This document shows, piece by piece, positions 45,835 to 57,849 of a DNA stretch of 64,000 bases; within the stretch, counting starts at the first letter, position 1, and each line of letters begins with the position of its first letter. Source of the DNA: Microvelia longipes (taxonomy: Eukaryota > Arthropoda > Insecta > Hemiptera > Veliidae); the NCBI GenBank assembly GCA_018340805.1, contig JACMZG010001913.1, positions 33,416,433 to 33,480,432 of the forward strand, written 5' to 3'. The notes beneath the pieces were generated by a model that saw only the letters and a list, made by a program, of their open reading frames with translations, searched no databases and was not told the DNA's origin. Position numbers and translations under genes: made by a program.

Positions 45835-46549
45835 TATTCCAAGAGCCAAACCTGAAAAAATTTGACTCATTTTCTATTACTTAAAACCAAGTTTTTCTGA
45901 AAATATACCTTAAATTATGAAGGAAAAGCATAGTCTATCTATCCCAAGTGGAACCCTTCATATGGATGCACTCGCTCAAAATATTATAAAATCGCACAAA
46001 TTCCAGTTTTCTTGTTATAATTTGTTCCCTGTAGGTCGTGTGCATGTCATAAAGAGAATATTTTTTAAAGCAGATAAAAGTTCCTATAAAACAAGTGTTT
46101 TGTCGTAAAAATCGGATGACTGCAACTAAAGTTATGACATTTTTTTAATGGCCAAAAAAATGCACTAAAAGCCAATATTTTTTCAAATAAATTTGCTGAC
46201 TCCATTAATTAACAATTTTTGGTGTTTTTTAAATAGAAATAACTTCAGTTTTAGTCATAGTCATACAATTTCGATTATGATTAAACACGCTTTATACAGA
46301 ACATTTTATCACCTTTAAAAATGTTCTCTTCATGTTTTGCACGCGACCTAAGAGAACCACTTATTTCAATAAACTTGGAATTTGTGCAATTTTATAAAAT
46401 TTTGAGCATGCGCAATCATACGAAGGGCTTCTCTTTGGATTTTAATTCTCTTTGATTCTCTTTTCCTTAATAATTAAAAGTATATTTTCAGAAAGATTTG
46501 GTTTGAAGTTGTACAAAATGAGTCACATTTCCGTCTGTCTCTTGGACTA
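45835..46549. mobile_element. TA-flanked TIR element with AGTCCAAGAGCC ends, copy 2
   Basis: Between TA at 45835 and TA at 46548 lies a 711-bp insert from TTCCAAGAGCCAAACCTG to CTGTCTCTTGGAC. The inner arms match copies 1 and 3 (TACCTTAAATTATGAAGG, CACAATTTAAGG-like, ACAAAATGAGTCACA). Confidence 0.7.
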
Positions 46550-46869
46550 TAATGAAGAAGCAGATGAATTCGCTAAACTCGGAGCTAAAATCATCATTAT
46601 TGGACCAGGCTCTTCGCATCTCTAAAGATACTCATAGATAAATGGTTAAAAACTCCGTACAATTAATCTGGCATGTCTTTGCTGGTAGTCGACAAATAAA
46701 ATGTTCATTGCGTACAATATTACTTCTGTATCGTTATTAAAAATAATGAAAATTCGCTAAAATAAAAATTGTATTTTTAACCTCAGTAAGTCTAGCCTAG
46801 TGTTGTCTTAGTGTTATGGCATCACCATTCAATGCCAGTTGAATAACCATTTTAAGTAAAAAGTCAGAT

Positions 46870-47170
46870 ACCATCTACCCTGTAGTGAGCCTTTTACCTG
46901 CTTAAAGAGTGAAGGCTTTATTCTTCTCTCCGGTACAACATACTTAGAGATGGCCTCTTGTACGATGAGGTTTTCCCCAGTAAATGGAGAGATATCCTCC
47001 GGTATATGGACTACTCAAAGAGACCAATGGTAAAGTGGGCGTAGGATAAGGAAATGGGGGCTGGCAAGAAGGTACCCAACTAAGTGGCCTTAGTTCTTGG
47101 CTTTGTCTCCCCCATCCAATTACAACTACTATTACTTGCTCCCATTCTAACCTGATTCTCCTCAATCCTT
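46870..47170. other. GC-richer patch open on both strands
   Basis: The plus strand reads LYDEVFPSKWRDILRYMDYS in a 42-codon frame; the minus strand has a 73-codon frame. No recognised family and no splice evidence decides between them. It may be a retroelement remnant. Confidence 0.2.
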
Positions 47171-47715
47171 CTTTTATTCACTCCCAAAACCATACCTAAT
47201 GAATCCGTTAGTATGATTTTTTTAAAAAAACAGCACATTTTCATGCCACTGAATCTGATTCATGAGTAAACTCGCGCATTGACCAAAAATTTCCCAACCT
47301 TCTGTGATCCTTTATAAACATTTTCCCCAAAACTTTCCAAATTCTGGGTATGGAAAGTAACTTATTCATGTTAAAATTTTGTTTAACACACTTAATAAAA
47401 AAACAGGTATTTATTGTTCTGAGTATACATTCTCAAAACTTTTTCATTTCAAAATATTACATTATTCCACGTTTTAAACTAATATTTAAACACAATCAAT
47501 TGTTTTCTATTTATTTTATTCATAAGTATATATTGTATAGTATACATTGTTTTTAAAAATCTCGGAATTTTCAATTTTCTCGGACTTGTTGGGGTTTCAC
47601 AATTTCCTGTATAGCAGGATGCTAAAAATGAAGAAAGAAAAATAACATACAAAAAATCCATTTCCCATATTTTGAAAACACTCTATTATCCGGAGTTTTA
47701 ACGAAAATATAAATA

Positions 47716-48141
47716 AATTCAGGCGCAGCGATCCGCATAGTGAGCGAATTTCCTTTTACACACGTGCTTCAGTGCTTAACATTTCATTTCGTGCTTTAGT
47801 TTTCACTTTTAGCTTTTTAACTTGAGCTGTGGAATTACTACTCTTACTCAATTTTTCAAAGTAAATGCATACATCAATTCCATTGGTTAAAAAAAACTAT
47901 ACTCATCCTTTCAAAATTGGCAGTACATACCATTATTCACACTGCTTTAGCTTGGTCAAAATTTTAAAAAGGTTTGAGCGAATTTCCTTCGAAAATTTAA
48001 AAAAATTGAGCAACGAGTAGCATTGCTGTTGCTTAAGCCATAAAGCAAACTTCGGAAACTTAGGCAAAAATGGATTGTTAAGCACGGAAACACGCATTTC
48101 AAAGAGAATTCGCCCGACATGCGGATCCTCGCAGCAGAATT
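47716..48141. mobile_element. 426-bp TIR element with GCGCAGCGATCCGCAT ends
   Basis: AATTCAGGCGCAGCGATCCG at the left is inverse to CGGATCCTCGCAGCAGAATT at the right. The arms continue for about 70 bp through GCGAATTTCC and GTGCTTAAC. A partial relative lies at 8674-8860. Confidence 0.7.
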
Positions 48142-48536
48142 ATTTGATTACTAAAAATAATAACCAAAAAAAAAAATAATAATAATAACAGAAATTAATA
48201 ACCACGGTATTGACGTCACAACGACCTGGTTTTCAATACGGTTCGTTTCCTTCCTATAAAGTTGATTTTTGTACCAAGATCGATTTAAAACTTTAAACCA
48301 AGATTTGATTTAAATTTAAATTTCGACTCTATAATTTGGGGCTAATCACAAGTCAACTCAAAAAGCCACTCAACCTATCTACAGCAGTGATGAAGAATTA
48401 AAAGTTAGAGAATTGTATTAAATATTTATGTCAAAAATAGATATAATAATTAGGTTCCTTCGTACCTTTTCAGTTCAATTTACTTTGAAATTCTTCAAAT
48501 ACACTCAGACACACATATACGTGTTTTTGTGTTACA

Positions 48537-48540
<4 letters not shown>

Positions 48541-48588
<48 letters not shown>
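48541..48588. repeat. (AT)n microsatellite, left flank of a TIR element
   Basis: The AT run ends where the TIR starts; a second AT tract starts where the right TIR ends. Confidence 0.95.
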
Positions 48589-48590
<2 letters not shown>

Positions 48591-48742
48591 AGGGTGGCCC
48601 TTAAAAATAAACTTTTTTTTCTTTGCTTCCAACCCCTGATTTTGTTCGAATATATGACAAAATAATTCCATAAAAATTTCAGCCATATCGGAGGTGATTA
48701 ACAATATTAGGAGATGGTTGCTCCACTTCTTAGGGAACCTTT

Positions 48743-49020
48743 TTTAAATGGTTACTCCCCTTAGTTAAGAAGATATATCTTTGTCTTTCCCCCTACTTTA
48801 ACCCCAACAATAGCCCCAATGCTTTTCTATATCCCCATGAATATATTTTACCTTAATGAGGTAAAATATATGAAGGTTAGTAATAAAATAAAAAAAACTA
48901 AGGGGAGTAACAAAAAAAGGGAGTAACTAGTCTGATCAGAGGGGAGTAACAATCCAAAGCAGGTCAAATAGATAAAACAAGCAGTATAGAACTCCCCCAA
49001 AAGGAAGTAACTATCTAAAG
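48743..49020. mobile_element. TIR element with ACTCCCC ends, copy 2 (nested)
   Basis: It runs from TTTTAAATGGTTACTCCCC to GGAAGTAACTATCTAAAG. The blocks TATCCCCATG, GGGAGTAACTAGTCTGATC and AGCAGTATAGAACTCCC match, inverted, the copy at 19795-20248. Confidence 0.65.
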
Positions 49021-49047
49021 AAGACTATACTCTAGTAGGGGTCAAGG

Positions 49048-49325
49048 AAGTGGACTAGACTAATGCCTCCCAGAGGTGGACTAGACTAATGGCTCCCAGA
49101 GGTGACTAGACATGCTCCCATAGGGACTAGACTAATGGACTAGACTAATGGCTCCCAGAGGTTAGGACTAATGGTCCAGAGGTGGACTAGACTAATGGCT
49201 CCTAGAGGTGGACTAGACGAATAGCTCCCAGAGGTGGACTAGACTAATGTCTCCCAGAGGTGGACTAGACTAATGACTCCCAGGGGTGGACTAGACTAAT
49301 TGCTCCCCGAGGTTGACTAGCCAGA
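49048..49325. repeat. 26-bp minisatellite, about eleven units
   Basis: The unit is GGTGGACTAGACTAATGGCT followed by CCCAGA, with point changes and a few shortened units, inside the TIR element. Confidence 0.9.
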
Positions 49326-49343
49326 TGCTATTAGCAATGCAAG

Positions 49344-49607
49344 ATGAATGTCGAAGGCGATCTATTGTTAAAAAAGCTGTCTGCAAAAGAAAAATCTTCA
49401 ATGAGAAAAATAAATATTTTTCTTATTAGAGTGTATTTAAGGGCGTGGTATGGTGCTACAAGTGCGAGTAAGGCCCCAATGTCTGACTTGCATTTTATTC
49501 AATCATTAGTCAATAACGAGGCTATAGATTTAAAACTTAGCAATAGTGTAAAAAATTACAGAGAAACAATTTTTAATTTATTTAAAGACACTAGATGGGA
49601 CTGCTAA
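49344..49607 (+). pseudogene. Coding remnant of an unrecognised transposon protein
   Basis: The 87-codon frame starts at an ATG and ends in TAA. It reads IFLIRVYLRAWYGATSASKA and then a DLHFIQSLVNNE-type segment. From memory, similar V-R-x-Y-x-K/R-x-W-F-x-A-x-x-A-x-x-A-P-x-x-D-L stretches occur in long uncharacterised proteins of invertebrates linked to repeats; I cannot name the family. It lies between the array and the right arm of the TIR element, so it is probably the last surviving part of the element's own gene. Its amino-acid make-up is balanced, unlike the random AT-rich frames nearby. Confidence 0.45.
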
Positions 49608-49793
49608 TATGAAAAAAAATTATCACGAACATCACAATTTTGACGAATTTTGACACCTATAAAACTTCAAAGGGCCGGCGGCACCTGTTTATCACCTAAA
49701 TTTTTATGGAATTATTTTTTCATATAGTCGAACAAAATAAGGGTTGGGAGTAGAATATTTCTAACATTTTTTTCACCTCTATAGCTAAGGCCT

Positions 49794-50200
<407 letters not shown>

Positions 50201-51119
50201 TAGTCTTATCTCGTTTTGTCTCGAGATGGGACTATTTCTTACTTACACGTATAATACTGTACTTATTGATACGAACTAAAAATTCGTTCACTTATTAATA
50301 TATGTACACAGTTATTCTAGTAAAATATTTTTTTAAAACAAAGCTTGTTGTTAGGATTTCGAAGATAATCTTCGAAACCCTTATACTTTCTGTCGAGCGT
50401 CTGTCTGTCCGATTTCTCATCTCGGGAACTCAATAGCTAGAAAGTTGAAATTTGGTATACATCTATTTTATCCAACTACCGGAAAATAGAGCCAACAATC
50501 TGGCATGCGCATTTGTCGATTTATAAGCGAATGCTCACATTCGCAAAAAATAAATATTGTTTTGAAAATCATGAGAGGTTTTCCTATTGTAGGTATTGAT
50601 GGGTAGAACACTAATATGCATTTAAATACTGGTTACACACAAATAGAGTGTAAAATACACATATTTACACACTAAAAATGTGTAATATGCATCGCTTTTT
50701 CAAAATGCAAAACCCACCAAAAAATTGTCCCCCCTCCCTCCAACTAACCCATAAGGAGGAGCCCTAAAAATATGAAAAATGCTCATAAAAGCCCTATAAG
50801 GCCATTGAAATTCTTCGGATAAAAAGTTTCAACAGTTAATTTTAGCATTTCACAAATTGCACATACGCGCACGCGCAAAAAATAAATATTTTTAAACAAA
50901 TGTGGTGTATCAAATTGCAATGAATATCTAATATCAGGTTGAAATGAAATATAATTTATTTTTCGTGAATTTGAAAACTACACTAGTCCTAAATACAAGT
51001 ATTGTCACTATACGTAATGTTATTCGTGATATTCTATTGTAAGACTGAAGAATATAGTAAACTATGCATTAGTTTAGGTTGCAATAAATATACTAAATTT
51101 TAGTGAAGTTGTAAATGCT

Positions 51120-51500
51120 ACTATTGCTATTTAATTATGAATATAATGAATCAAGGGAGTGAAGCGAACAGTAGCCTTTTTTTCAAATATTATAATGAAG
51201 TAATCTTGCGAATGCGCAGTGAGCGTTTTTATATACTTTCAAATATATTATAGCAATTTAGTGAGCGTAGCGAGTCATGTTTTATACTCTCACGTATATA
51301 TTTATAGCAAACTAGCGAGCGAAATGAGCCTTTTTTAGTGTCCTAATTTTTTACACTTCACTGTTTTGCAGCTTAGACAGCCTCTTTTTATAATATTTTT
51401 TTGCATTCTTGCGAGCGAAGAGAGCCCTTTTAATGAATTTAATATGTTGCCTCTTGATATGAGCCTAGTTATTTGCGAAGCGCCTCTTTTTATACGCTCT
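51120..51500. repeat. Recurrent GCGAGCGAAGCGAGC-type motif, spaced about 70 bp
   Basis: AGTGAGCGTAGCGAGTC, CTAGCGAGCGAAATGAGCC, CTTGCGAGCGAAGAGAGCCC and TTTGCGAAGCGCCTC follow each other with T-rich spacers and ATATATTATAGCAA-like segments. It is a degenerate tandem array. Confidence 0.55.
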
Positions 51501-51531
51501 TGTATATAGTTATCTTGCCAAAAAACCATTT

Positions 51532-52120
51532 ATATGGTAAAATATTCCCTGCCTAGTCTTTGTTTTTCAAAAAGTAGGGAAATCACCTTTCCTGTCCCAT
51601 GCACCAAGTCATGTCCGTATTGGGTGGAGACTCTCATAGGCGTTTCAAAGTAAAGCTGCTAGGTTGACAATAGTTAAGGGCCCTGTTAAATTAAGAGGCA
51701 ATCACCCGCTTCTTCTCCTTGGTGGCAAACCAGCTGTGTGAACGAGTGAAATATCAAACAATTCAGGTGTTCATGGAGATTAATCATAACAGATTTTAGC
51801 AGTTATCATAATTGCAGCAGTTTTACTAACCTGCATAGATCCAGGCGTATTTCATTCAAAAGAAATGAATGAATAAATATAATCAGGCACTATACCCTAT
51901 ATATATATATAGGGTATAGAGTATACCTTGCAACACTACCTCTAAAGTGATGATTGAAGGAGAAGAAGCTGATGATTGCCTCTCAAAGTAAATAGGGCCC
52001 TTAACTATTGCCAACCTAGCAAATTCACTTTGAAACGCCTATGACATGACTTGGCGGGACAGAAAAGTTATTTCCCTACTTTTTTGGACCAAAGACTTGG
52101 AGGGGAGTATTTTACCACAT
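51532..52120. mobile_element. 590-bp TIR element with 190-bp arms
   Basis: Left ATGGTAAAATATTCCCTGCC and right GGAGGGGAGTATTTTACC are inverse. The arms include TAGGGAAATCACC/AGTTATTTCCCTAC, AAGTCATGTC/GACATGACTT, GGCGTTTCAAAGTAA and GGGCCCTTAACTATTGCC with their inverses. A perfect 28-bp palindrome lies at 51891-51918. Confidence 0.8.
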
Positions 52121-52369
52121 AGCGGTTTTTGGTAAGATTTAATGACTTTTTGTACGGCTCCTGTTTTATGTAAAAACAGACGTAAACATAATACGTGTAG
52201 TAAATAAAGCTGTAAAGAGTGTCAAGGTATTAAATATACAACTCTCAAGCTTTGTTTCTGCGGCGCGTACAAACATAGGATTGATTAATTTGGGATTTAT
52301 TGATATAAGAATGTTAAAAAGGCATAAAAAAATCGCTCCGCGTTAAGCGTAAAAACATCGAATTTAGAT

Positions 52370-52640
52370 TTGAATGAGGTAGGAATACACACGAGCATAA
52401 GAGAAATCTAAAAAGTCTTTACACATCAAAATCCGTTCAGTAGTTTAGGCTGTATAGGTGCATAAACATATAAAACTATCGTTCGCTAGCTTAGTTTTTC
52501 GCTCCGCGTACAGCTTAGGAACGTCGAATTTAAGATTTTAGGTAGGAATGGACAAAAGCATAAGACGAATCCAAAAAGTTCTTATATGTCAAAATCCGTT
52601 CAGTAGTTTAGGCTGTAGGTGCGTCAACAAAAAGTGCAGG
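52370..52640 (+). repeat. Two direct copies of a retroelement-tail-like segment
   Basis: CATCAAAATCCGTTCAGTAG followed by TTTAGGCTGTA and an upstream GGTAGGAAT-GCATAAGA block occurs at about 52380-52470 and again at 52540-52630. AAAATCCGTTCAGTAGTTT is a motif often seen in the 3' parts of invertebrate retroelements. Confidence 0.55.
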
Positions 52641-52954
52641 AAGGGAGGTTTGCAAAATATAATTTTCAAACCGATTTGGATGATTTTTTTTTTTTATTTT
52701 TGATCTACAAGGCACGCCCTTTAAAGATATTATTATATTATTTATGTACCTATAGCCGTTTTTACGCTACAAAACCCTACTTTGTTGCGTACAGTATATT
52801 ATTATACACTGGCAGCTTAAGTGGTTTTTTGACTAAGCGGGGTATTTTTACTTTTCTTCTTGACTTGGCGGGGCGGAACGCTGCTGCGTTTCTAAATAGC
52901 AAACTTGCGAGCATGTCATTGATTAATTTTATTTTATGTATTCCACTAACGTGA
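52619..52954 (+). other. 111-codon open frame, doubtful
   Basis: Starts inside the second direct repeat. It is rich in F, Y and L with a poly-F run from a T homopolymer. No domain or splice context was seen. Confidence 0.12.
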
Positions 52955-52959
52955 GTTCC

Positions 52960-54500
52960 TAATATAACCCATTACTAGTTACATTATTGATCATTTTTTT
53001 GCTCCAAATATACAATTAAGACACTAATTACACGTAATATTAATTTATGACAATCTCTAATAAGACTAAAAAAACATAGTGAACTATGCTATAGCTTTGG
53101 TTGCTATGATAAATGCAATTACGTAAAAAATGAAAGAAATAGCCAAATTCAAAATATTTTTATATTTATACAAACTTTTATTTTGATTTACTTAAAGTTA
53201 TTCATATTTTATTAATAAAAGTAATTTAAATCTTTTTAATTTATGCTTTCCATAACAATTAAATTTTTCGCAAATACTGATTGTAAAAAACTAATAAAAA
53301 CTATTTCAATTTATGTGTTAAAGACTTACTAGTGTCAAAATGTATATTTTGATTTTATTGATTGACATATATTGTATTGTTTAATTGTATATGCCTTGTT
53401 AATTGTATGTAGTAGGACGAATAGTTTAATAGTGACCTTTTACAATCCAAACTATATTTACCACTAAACTTATTGAAGCATTTTAAAACACTATAAATAA
53501 AATAATTGTTGTCTTCATTTGTAAATTATGAATATACATATGAGTCATATGATTTTTTTAAACTGTAATATTGATTGACATATATAATAATATTTAGTTA
53601 TGGTTTACATAGGAAAGACCTAGCCCACTGAAAAGGGGCGAAGGTAGCTCCGCCTATTCCTGCTTCTGACGTGTACAGTAAGTTCGAGTATAACCTTAAA
53701 AAACCTGATGACTGAAATCTATCGGATAACGCTGGAACTAAAATCCCATTTTACGCGTTATTTTCGCCAGCTTAGTACGCCTTGATAAATTAATATTTTT
53801 TATTGAAATTTTGGTTTGAGTTCTAAGTCACATGATAAAGGGGGCCTAGTAATTACATTTTAAAATTTTAAGTTCAAAATGAAAATTTGATTTTAACCAG
53901 CGCGTACACGCTTGATTAAAAAAAAAATCAAAAAAATAAAAACTAGGTACCCTTTGGCATTTTAATAGTTTTAAATTAAAAAAAAAATTACGTCTCTATC
54001 TTAAAAATTACGTACGGGAGACGTGGGATAGCATTTTAAGTTCGCGTTCCACCACCCTTAAATACTAATAAAATATCCGATGAAGAATGGTCTTTCTCAC
54101 GTTAGATTTAAATCAAACAATTTATATTAAATAGATTAAGTTAAATTTGAGACACTTTCCAATAACCAAATAGGACAACTTACTTAAATTTAATGACTAA
54201 GTTATACAACGTAATTCCTTGAATTTAATTGAATTTATCTTGTTAATGTATTTGCTTTTGAAGTGTGGGATGAAAGCATGTTGGACTAATGTTTCCATTC
54301 AAGTACATCTGGTAAGTTCTGAGTAAAATTGTGTTTGCGGCAACGTTCAGTACACGTGCAGAAAGTTTCAAGTACAGGCTAAAGTGGATACATACTTTAA
54401 ACTACGTTTTAAAATAGAATTCATTGTAATTAGTAATGCGTTTTAATTATAATACTTTATTAAGGAGTTAAAAATTACATAAATTAGGATACCAATAATA
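52960..54500. other. AT-rich stretch, no supported gene
   Basis: Mostly low complexity. A small GC-richer block at 53640-53690 ends in a good donor (TACAGTAAGT at 53678) and could be the end of an exon, but its upstream side lacks an acceptor. Confidence 0.35.
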
Positions 54501-54503
54501 GTC

Positions 54504-54753
54504 ATGACCAGTAACAACAATAATAATAATAATGCCCATTATTTTAGGACCATTCGGCCCTTCAGGGTATTCGCCCGGCAAGGAACCACCTCAGGTGGGT
54601 CACATCTACTATGCTCAAAGTAAAGTTGGCGAAATATTTTTACATCAAATTCTATTCATAAAAACTGAGAACATATCCCGCGCTGTGAATCCCAGACCTC
54701 CGGAGCCGAAGTCAAAAACAATACAACCGCGGCTACGGAGGCAGATATGACCA
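54504..54753 (-). mobile_element. tRNA-derived SINE, copy 3 (family S)
   Basis: The insert 54511-54746 is flanked by ATGACCA at 54504-54510 and 54747-54753. It has the same head, body and (ATT)n tail as the other two copies, in the same orientation. Confidence 0.85.
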
Positions 54754-54959
54754 AAAAACTGTATTATCCATACGGCGATTCTATCAATTGTTTTACTAGT
54801 TGTATTGATCACTAATCCTTCCAGAAGGTTCGCCAATCGGTTGAATTTTCATTGAAAAGCTGACTCTAATTTAGCAAACCAGATTAATGACGTGACCCAT
54901 AGGTTCTGACATGACCTAACATGTGGCAAAATAGGTTGCGTGACATCAACCCATTTTAT

Positions 54960-55540
54960 GGGTTTCAATCCATGGGTTCTCATCCTCCTCAAGGTTGATT
55001 TAAGGGAATTATTTGCCGTTACGCGGGCTACGCGGCCCCTGCGCCTCCCTGTGGCAGATTTGCGGCCACGTGGTTGTTGTCCTATTATCAGTTCGTCATA
55101 TTATAAGTTTATATAAGTGGCATACTGCCAAAATATAAGCGACTTGTAAAAATACTAGTAAATAAACGAGATTTGTTTACAATATGTTATATATGTCAAT
55201 CAATAAATCTGGAACTAACACTGATAATAAAATGTAACATGGTAATTTTGTTAACAAACACTGAAAAATATGTGTAAAAATATTCCAAACCCATTTCAAA
55301 GATTTTTTATTTTTTGAAATGTTAGTAGGGTTGTTATTGTGGGTTAATAACGTCACAAATGTTTCATAAACAATAGAGTTCAGGATATTAACAAGGTTGA
55401 TTTTTGTGCTAAGTCTTATTTTGATTCGAGAAAGCGTTCAAATGTAATTGAATTCCATAGAAACGTCTAGGATGAAGCAAAATGGGAATAAGAGAGCACA
55501 GCTCGTCTCTGGTAAATACTTCACATTATATTCCTCGGAA
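54960..55540. other. Mixed stretch, no supported gene
   Basis: A GC-rich block with GCGGGCTACGCGGCCCCTGC lies at 55020-55075; the rest is AT-rich with parts reminiscent of element P interior (GGGTTAATAACGTCAC). Confidence 0.35.
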
Positions 55541-55589
55541 TTTTAATTGAAGGTCAGAGTGAGTTCAGGCTCTGTCGGCGCCCTTCAAG

Positions 55590-55790
55590 GTTATTATTCG
55601 AAGACTCTGTCAGTGCTCTTAAGTATAACTTGTATACGTAACAAAACTGAGTGGGACATAACTCTATGTCAAGCCATTAATGATGACGGATGTCGTAGTG
55701 ATGGAACAGTTCCCAGAGGTAGCATTGCATTTCCCTTTTTACGTTTCCTTAGTGTTTCTCGCATAATTATATGTGTTTATTGATAACCAA
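55590..55790 (+). repeat. Repeat shared with 63370-63575 (inverted)
   Basis: GAGTGGGACATAACTCTATG, AGCCATTAATGATGACGG, GATGGAACAGTTCCCAGAGG and TTCCTTAGTGTTTCTCGC match the inverse of the segment at 63370-63575 with few changes. The open frame over it is not conserved in a clear way. Confidence 0.65.
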
Positions 55791-55965
55791 AATGATATTG
55801 ATAGTGTTCTTTATTATCTATATCATAATTTAAAGACAATAAAGTCTGATCTATTCATTTTAAGCTAAACCAGCTCATAGGTTGTGAGGGGAATTTTCCC
55901 AACACCCGATGCTGAAACTTGATATTGCATTCCTAGGTGACTCTTATACTATAGGTCAACACTTT

Positions 55966-56559
55966 TAGTCCAAGAGCCGGACCTGAAAAAACGTTGACTC
56001 AATTTGACCATTTTTTTCTGAAAAGACACCTTAAATTATGAAAAAAAGCATAGCTTGCCTATTCAAAGTGGAGCCCTTCATATAATAGCGCACGCTCAAA
56101 ATTTTATAACATCGCTCAAATTTCAGTTTTCTTGAAATATGTGGTTCTCTGTAGGTCCTTTTCAAAACATGAATAGATAATTTTAAAGATAATAAAATGT
56201 CCAATATAGCGAGTGCTCAATCATCAAAATCGGATGACTACAACCAACGTTATGGCTTTTTCAAATGGGATTTTTTAGCTATTTTTTATTACCCTAGTTA
56301 TAGTTATCCAATTTTGACGAAAAAACTCTTGCTCAGCTTTAAAAAATGTTCCCTTCACGTTTCGCACATGACCTACAGGGAACCACTTATTTTAGAAAAT
56401 TTGAAATTTTCGCGACTTTATAAAAGTTTGAGCATGCGCTATCATACGAAGGGCTCTACTATTTTCCTTCACAATTTAAGGTATATATTCAGAAAAAATT
56501 GGTTTGAAGTAGTACAAAATGAGTCACATTTTTTAGGTTCATTTTTTTCTCTTTGACTA
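55966..56559. mobile_element. TA-flanked TIR element with AGTCCAAGAGCC ends, copy 3
   Basis: The left end TTTTAGTCCAAGAGCCGGAC is well kept; the right end (CTCTTTGACTA) is diverged. The inner arms match copies 1 and 2. A 119-codon frame at 56197-56556 lies within the arms and is incidental. Confidence 0.65.
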
Positions 56560-57127
56560 TTTAGGTTTTTCGTGTATTTAAGGTCAACTCAGATATCCTC
56601 ATACGTGTTAGATTCTTTTGCGCATGCTATTACTAAGATATTCTCCGCCATTATTTTTCCTTTTTATGAAAATCATTCAAGAAAATTACCCTTCCTGTTA
56701 TGTAACACATAACTCTCTTGTTACAAAAGGAGCAATCTACCGTATAAATTAAAGTTACGTAACGCTGTGAAACTTAGATTAAAAACGACCATCTTTTATT
56801 ATTCGACTTTCCTCTGACTTGCAATAAAGATTAAGGAACGCGGAAAAACATTTCCCTTTGACTACATAACAGAGAAAAGCTTTTATGTCGAGTTTTACCA
56901 CACAATGATTAAAAGACCTAAATAACACAAAAGATATATTTCCTTGATTGATGTGTCGACTTTAGAAATCAGTCTTTTGTTGCGGTCTTGTTTTCTTTTA
57001 CGTTTGGGAGTATTCATTATTTCTAAAAAATTCCTTTATTTTTAAGAATACAATCATAAAATAGTTATTTGTTTAACTGGGCAAGAAAACTTAATATTAC
57101 TGTTTTGTTTAAAATTTTACACTTTAG

Positions 57128-57745
57128 CTGAAGGTAAAGGTTGGCTACATAAATTAGCTGCAGAGGCAAAGACGAGGCTGACAAACTGCTCTATACGTAT
57201 CAGTTGTTTTTTCTTTCCTGTTTTGGTACAAACAATATTTTATGCGTTGGTCCTTAGAGGCTCCAACTTAGAAGAAACCGACAAAAAAGTTGATTGGAAA
57301 CGACTTTGGGTGAATTAAAAAAAATGTTATCAGTGTCCTCACCAAAATTTGAGGCTATCAAAAGGAGAGGGAGGGTTATTGTTTAACTGATGTAAATATA
57401 GGCCCCAATATATTTCCTTATTAAGTACATTAATAGTTAAGTTTGTATTACAAGCGCAGATCTCCCCTCTGCAGCGCAGTTCTTTTTCAAGAACTAAAGC
57501 AGAGGGTGCTTTATTGTAACAAATTAGTATAACTCTTTTGTAAAAAAAAATTAAATAAAGTAATTTAAAAAAAAAAAAAAAAATATTATGAGTGCCCATC
57601 CCAAATCCCAAGTTAATCTCATCCCAATGTTACTAATTCTCTCCGTTGGGTCTTTTTTCAGCCGAGAAAGTTTCTAGATATAGCTAGGGATTTAGCCCTA
57701 CCTACCTATAGCTCCCTAGGTTTGTCTAGAAGATGTCATTTATGA
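57128..57745 (+). CDS. Possible last two exons of an unrecognised gene
   Basis: An acceptor CACTTTAG at 57127 is followed by an open frame 57128-57309 that reads EGKGWLHKLAAEAKTRL, then a hydrophobic segment ISCFFFPVLVQTIFYALVL and the polar stretch NLEETDKKVDWKRLW. A donor GTGAAT in phase 0 and a strong acceptor (GGGTCTTTTTTCAG, 57661) lead in phase 0 to PRKFLDIARDLALPTYSSLG and a stop at 57743-57745. AATAAA follows at 57819. Without splicing the first exon would stop at 57318. One membrane segment is likely. The order of a hydrophobic segment, then DWKRLW, recalls membrane proteins such as the Mpv17/PMP22 family only loosely. Upstream exons were not found. Confidence 0.4.
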
Positions 57746-57818
57746 CAAACTTGTTTTAGTTATAAGTCTGTGTTTCCACACGGAGAGCTCAGCAATTTGA
57801 GACTCGCTCCGCTATGGG

Positions 57819-57824
57819 AATAAA
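57819..57824 (+). promoter_or_regulatory. AATAAA, possible polyadenylation signal
   Basis: Lies 74 bases past the stop of the possible gene end at 57128-57745. Confidence 0.3.
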
Positions 57825-57849
57825 TGCTTGAAAGAAGCCTAGAGTATTG

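Larger units (their letters stand above)
48590..49793 (+). mobile_element. 1.2-kb TIR element inserted in an (AT)n tract, carrying a coding remnant
   Basis: The left arm (48590-48700, with CCAACCCCTGATTTTGTTCG and AATTCCATAAAAATTT) is inverse to the right arm (49690-49793, with AAATTTTTATGGAATT and CGAACAAAATAAGGGTTGG). Inside are a smaller TIR element (48743-49020), a 26-bp tandem array and an 87-codon frame. The superfamily is not clear. Confidence 0.7.

Noticed and set aside
56197..56556. 119-codon plus-strand frame
   Set aside because: Falls within the inverted arms of the TA-flanked TIR element; the other two copies do not keep it open.
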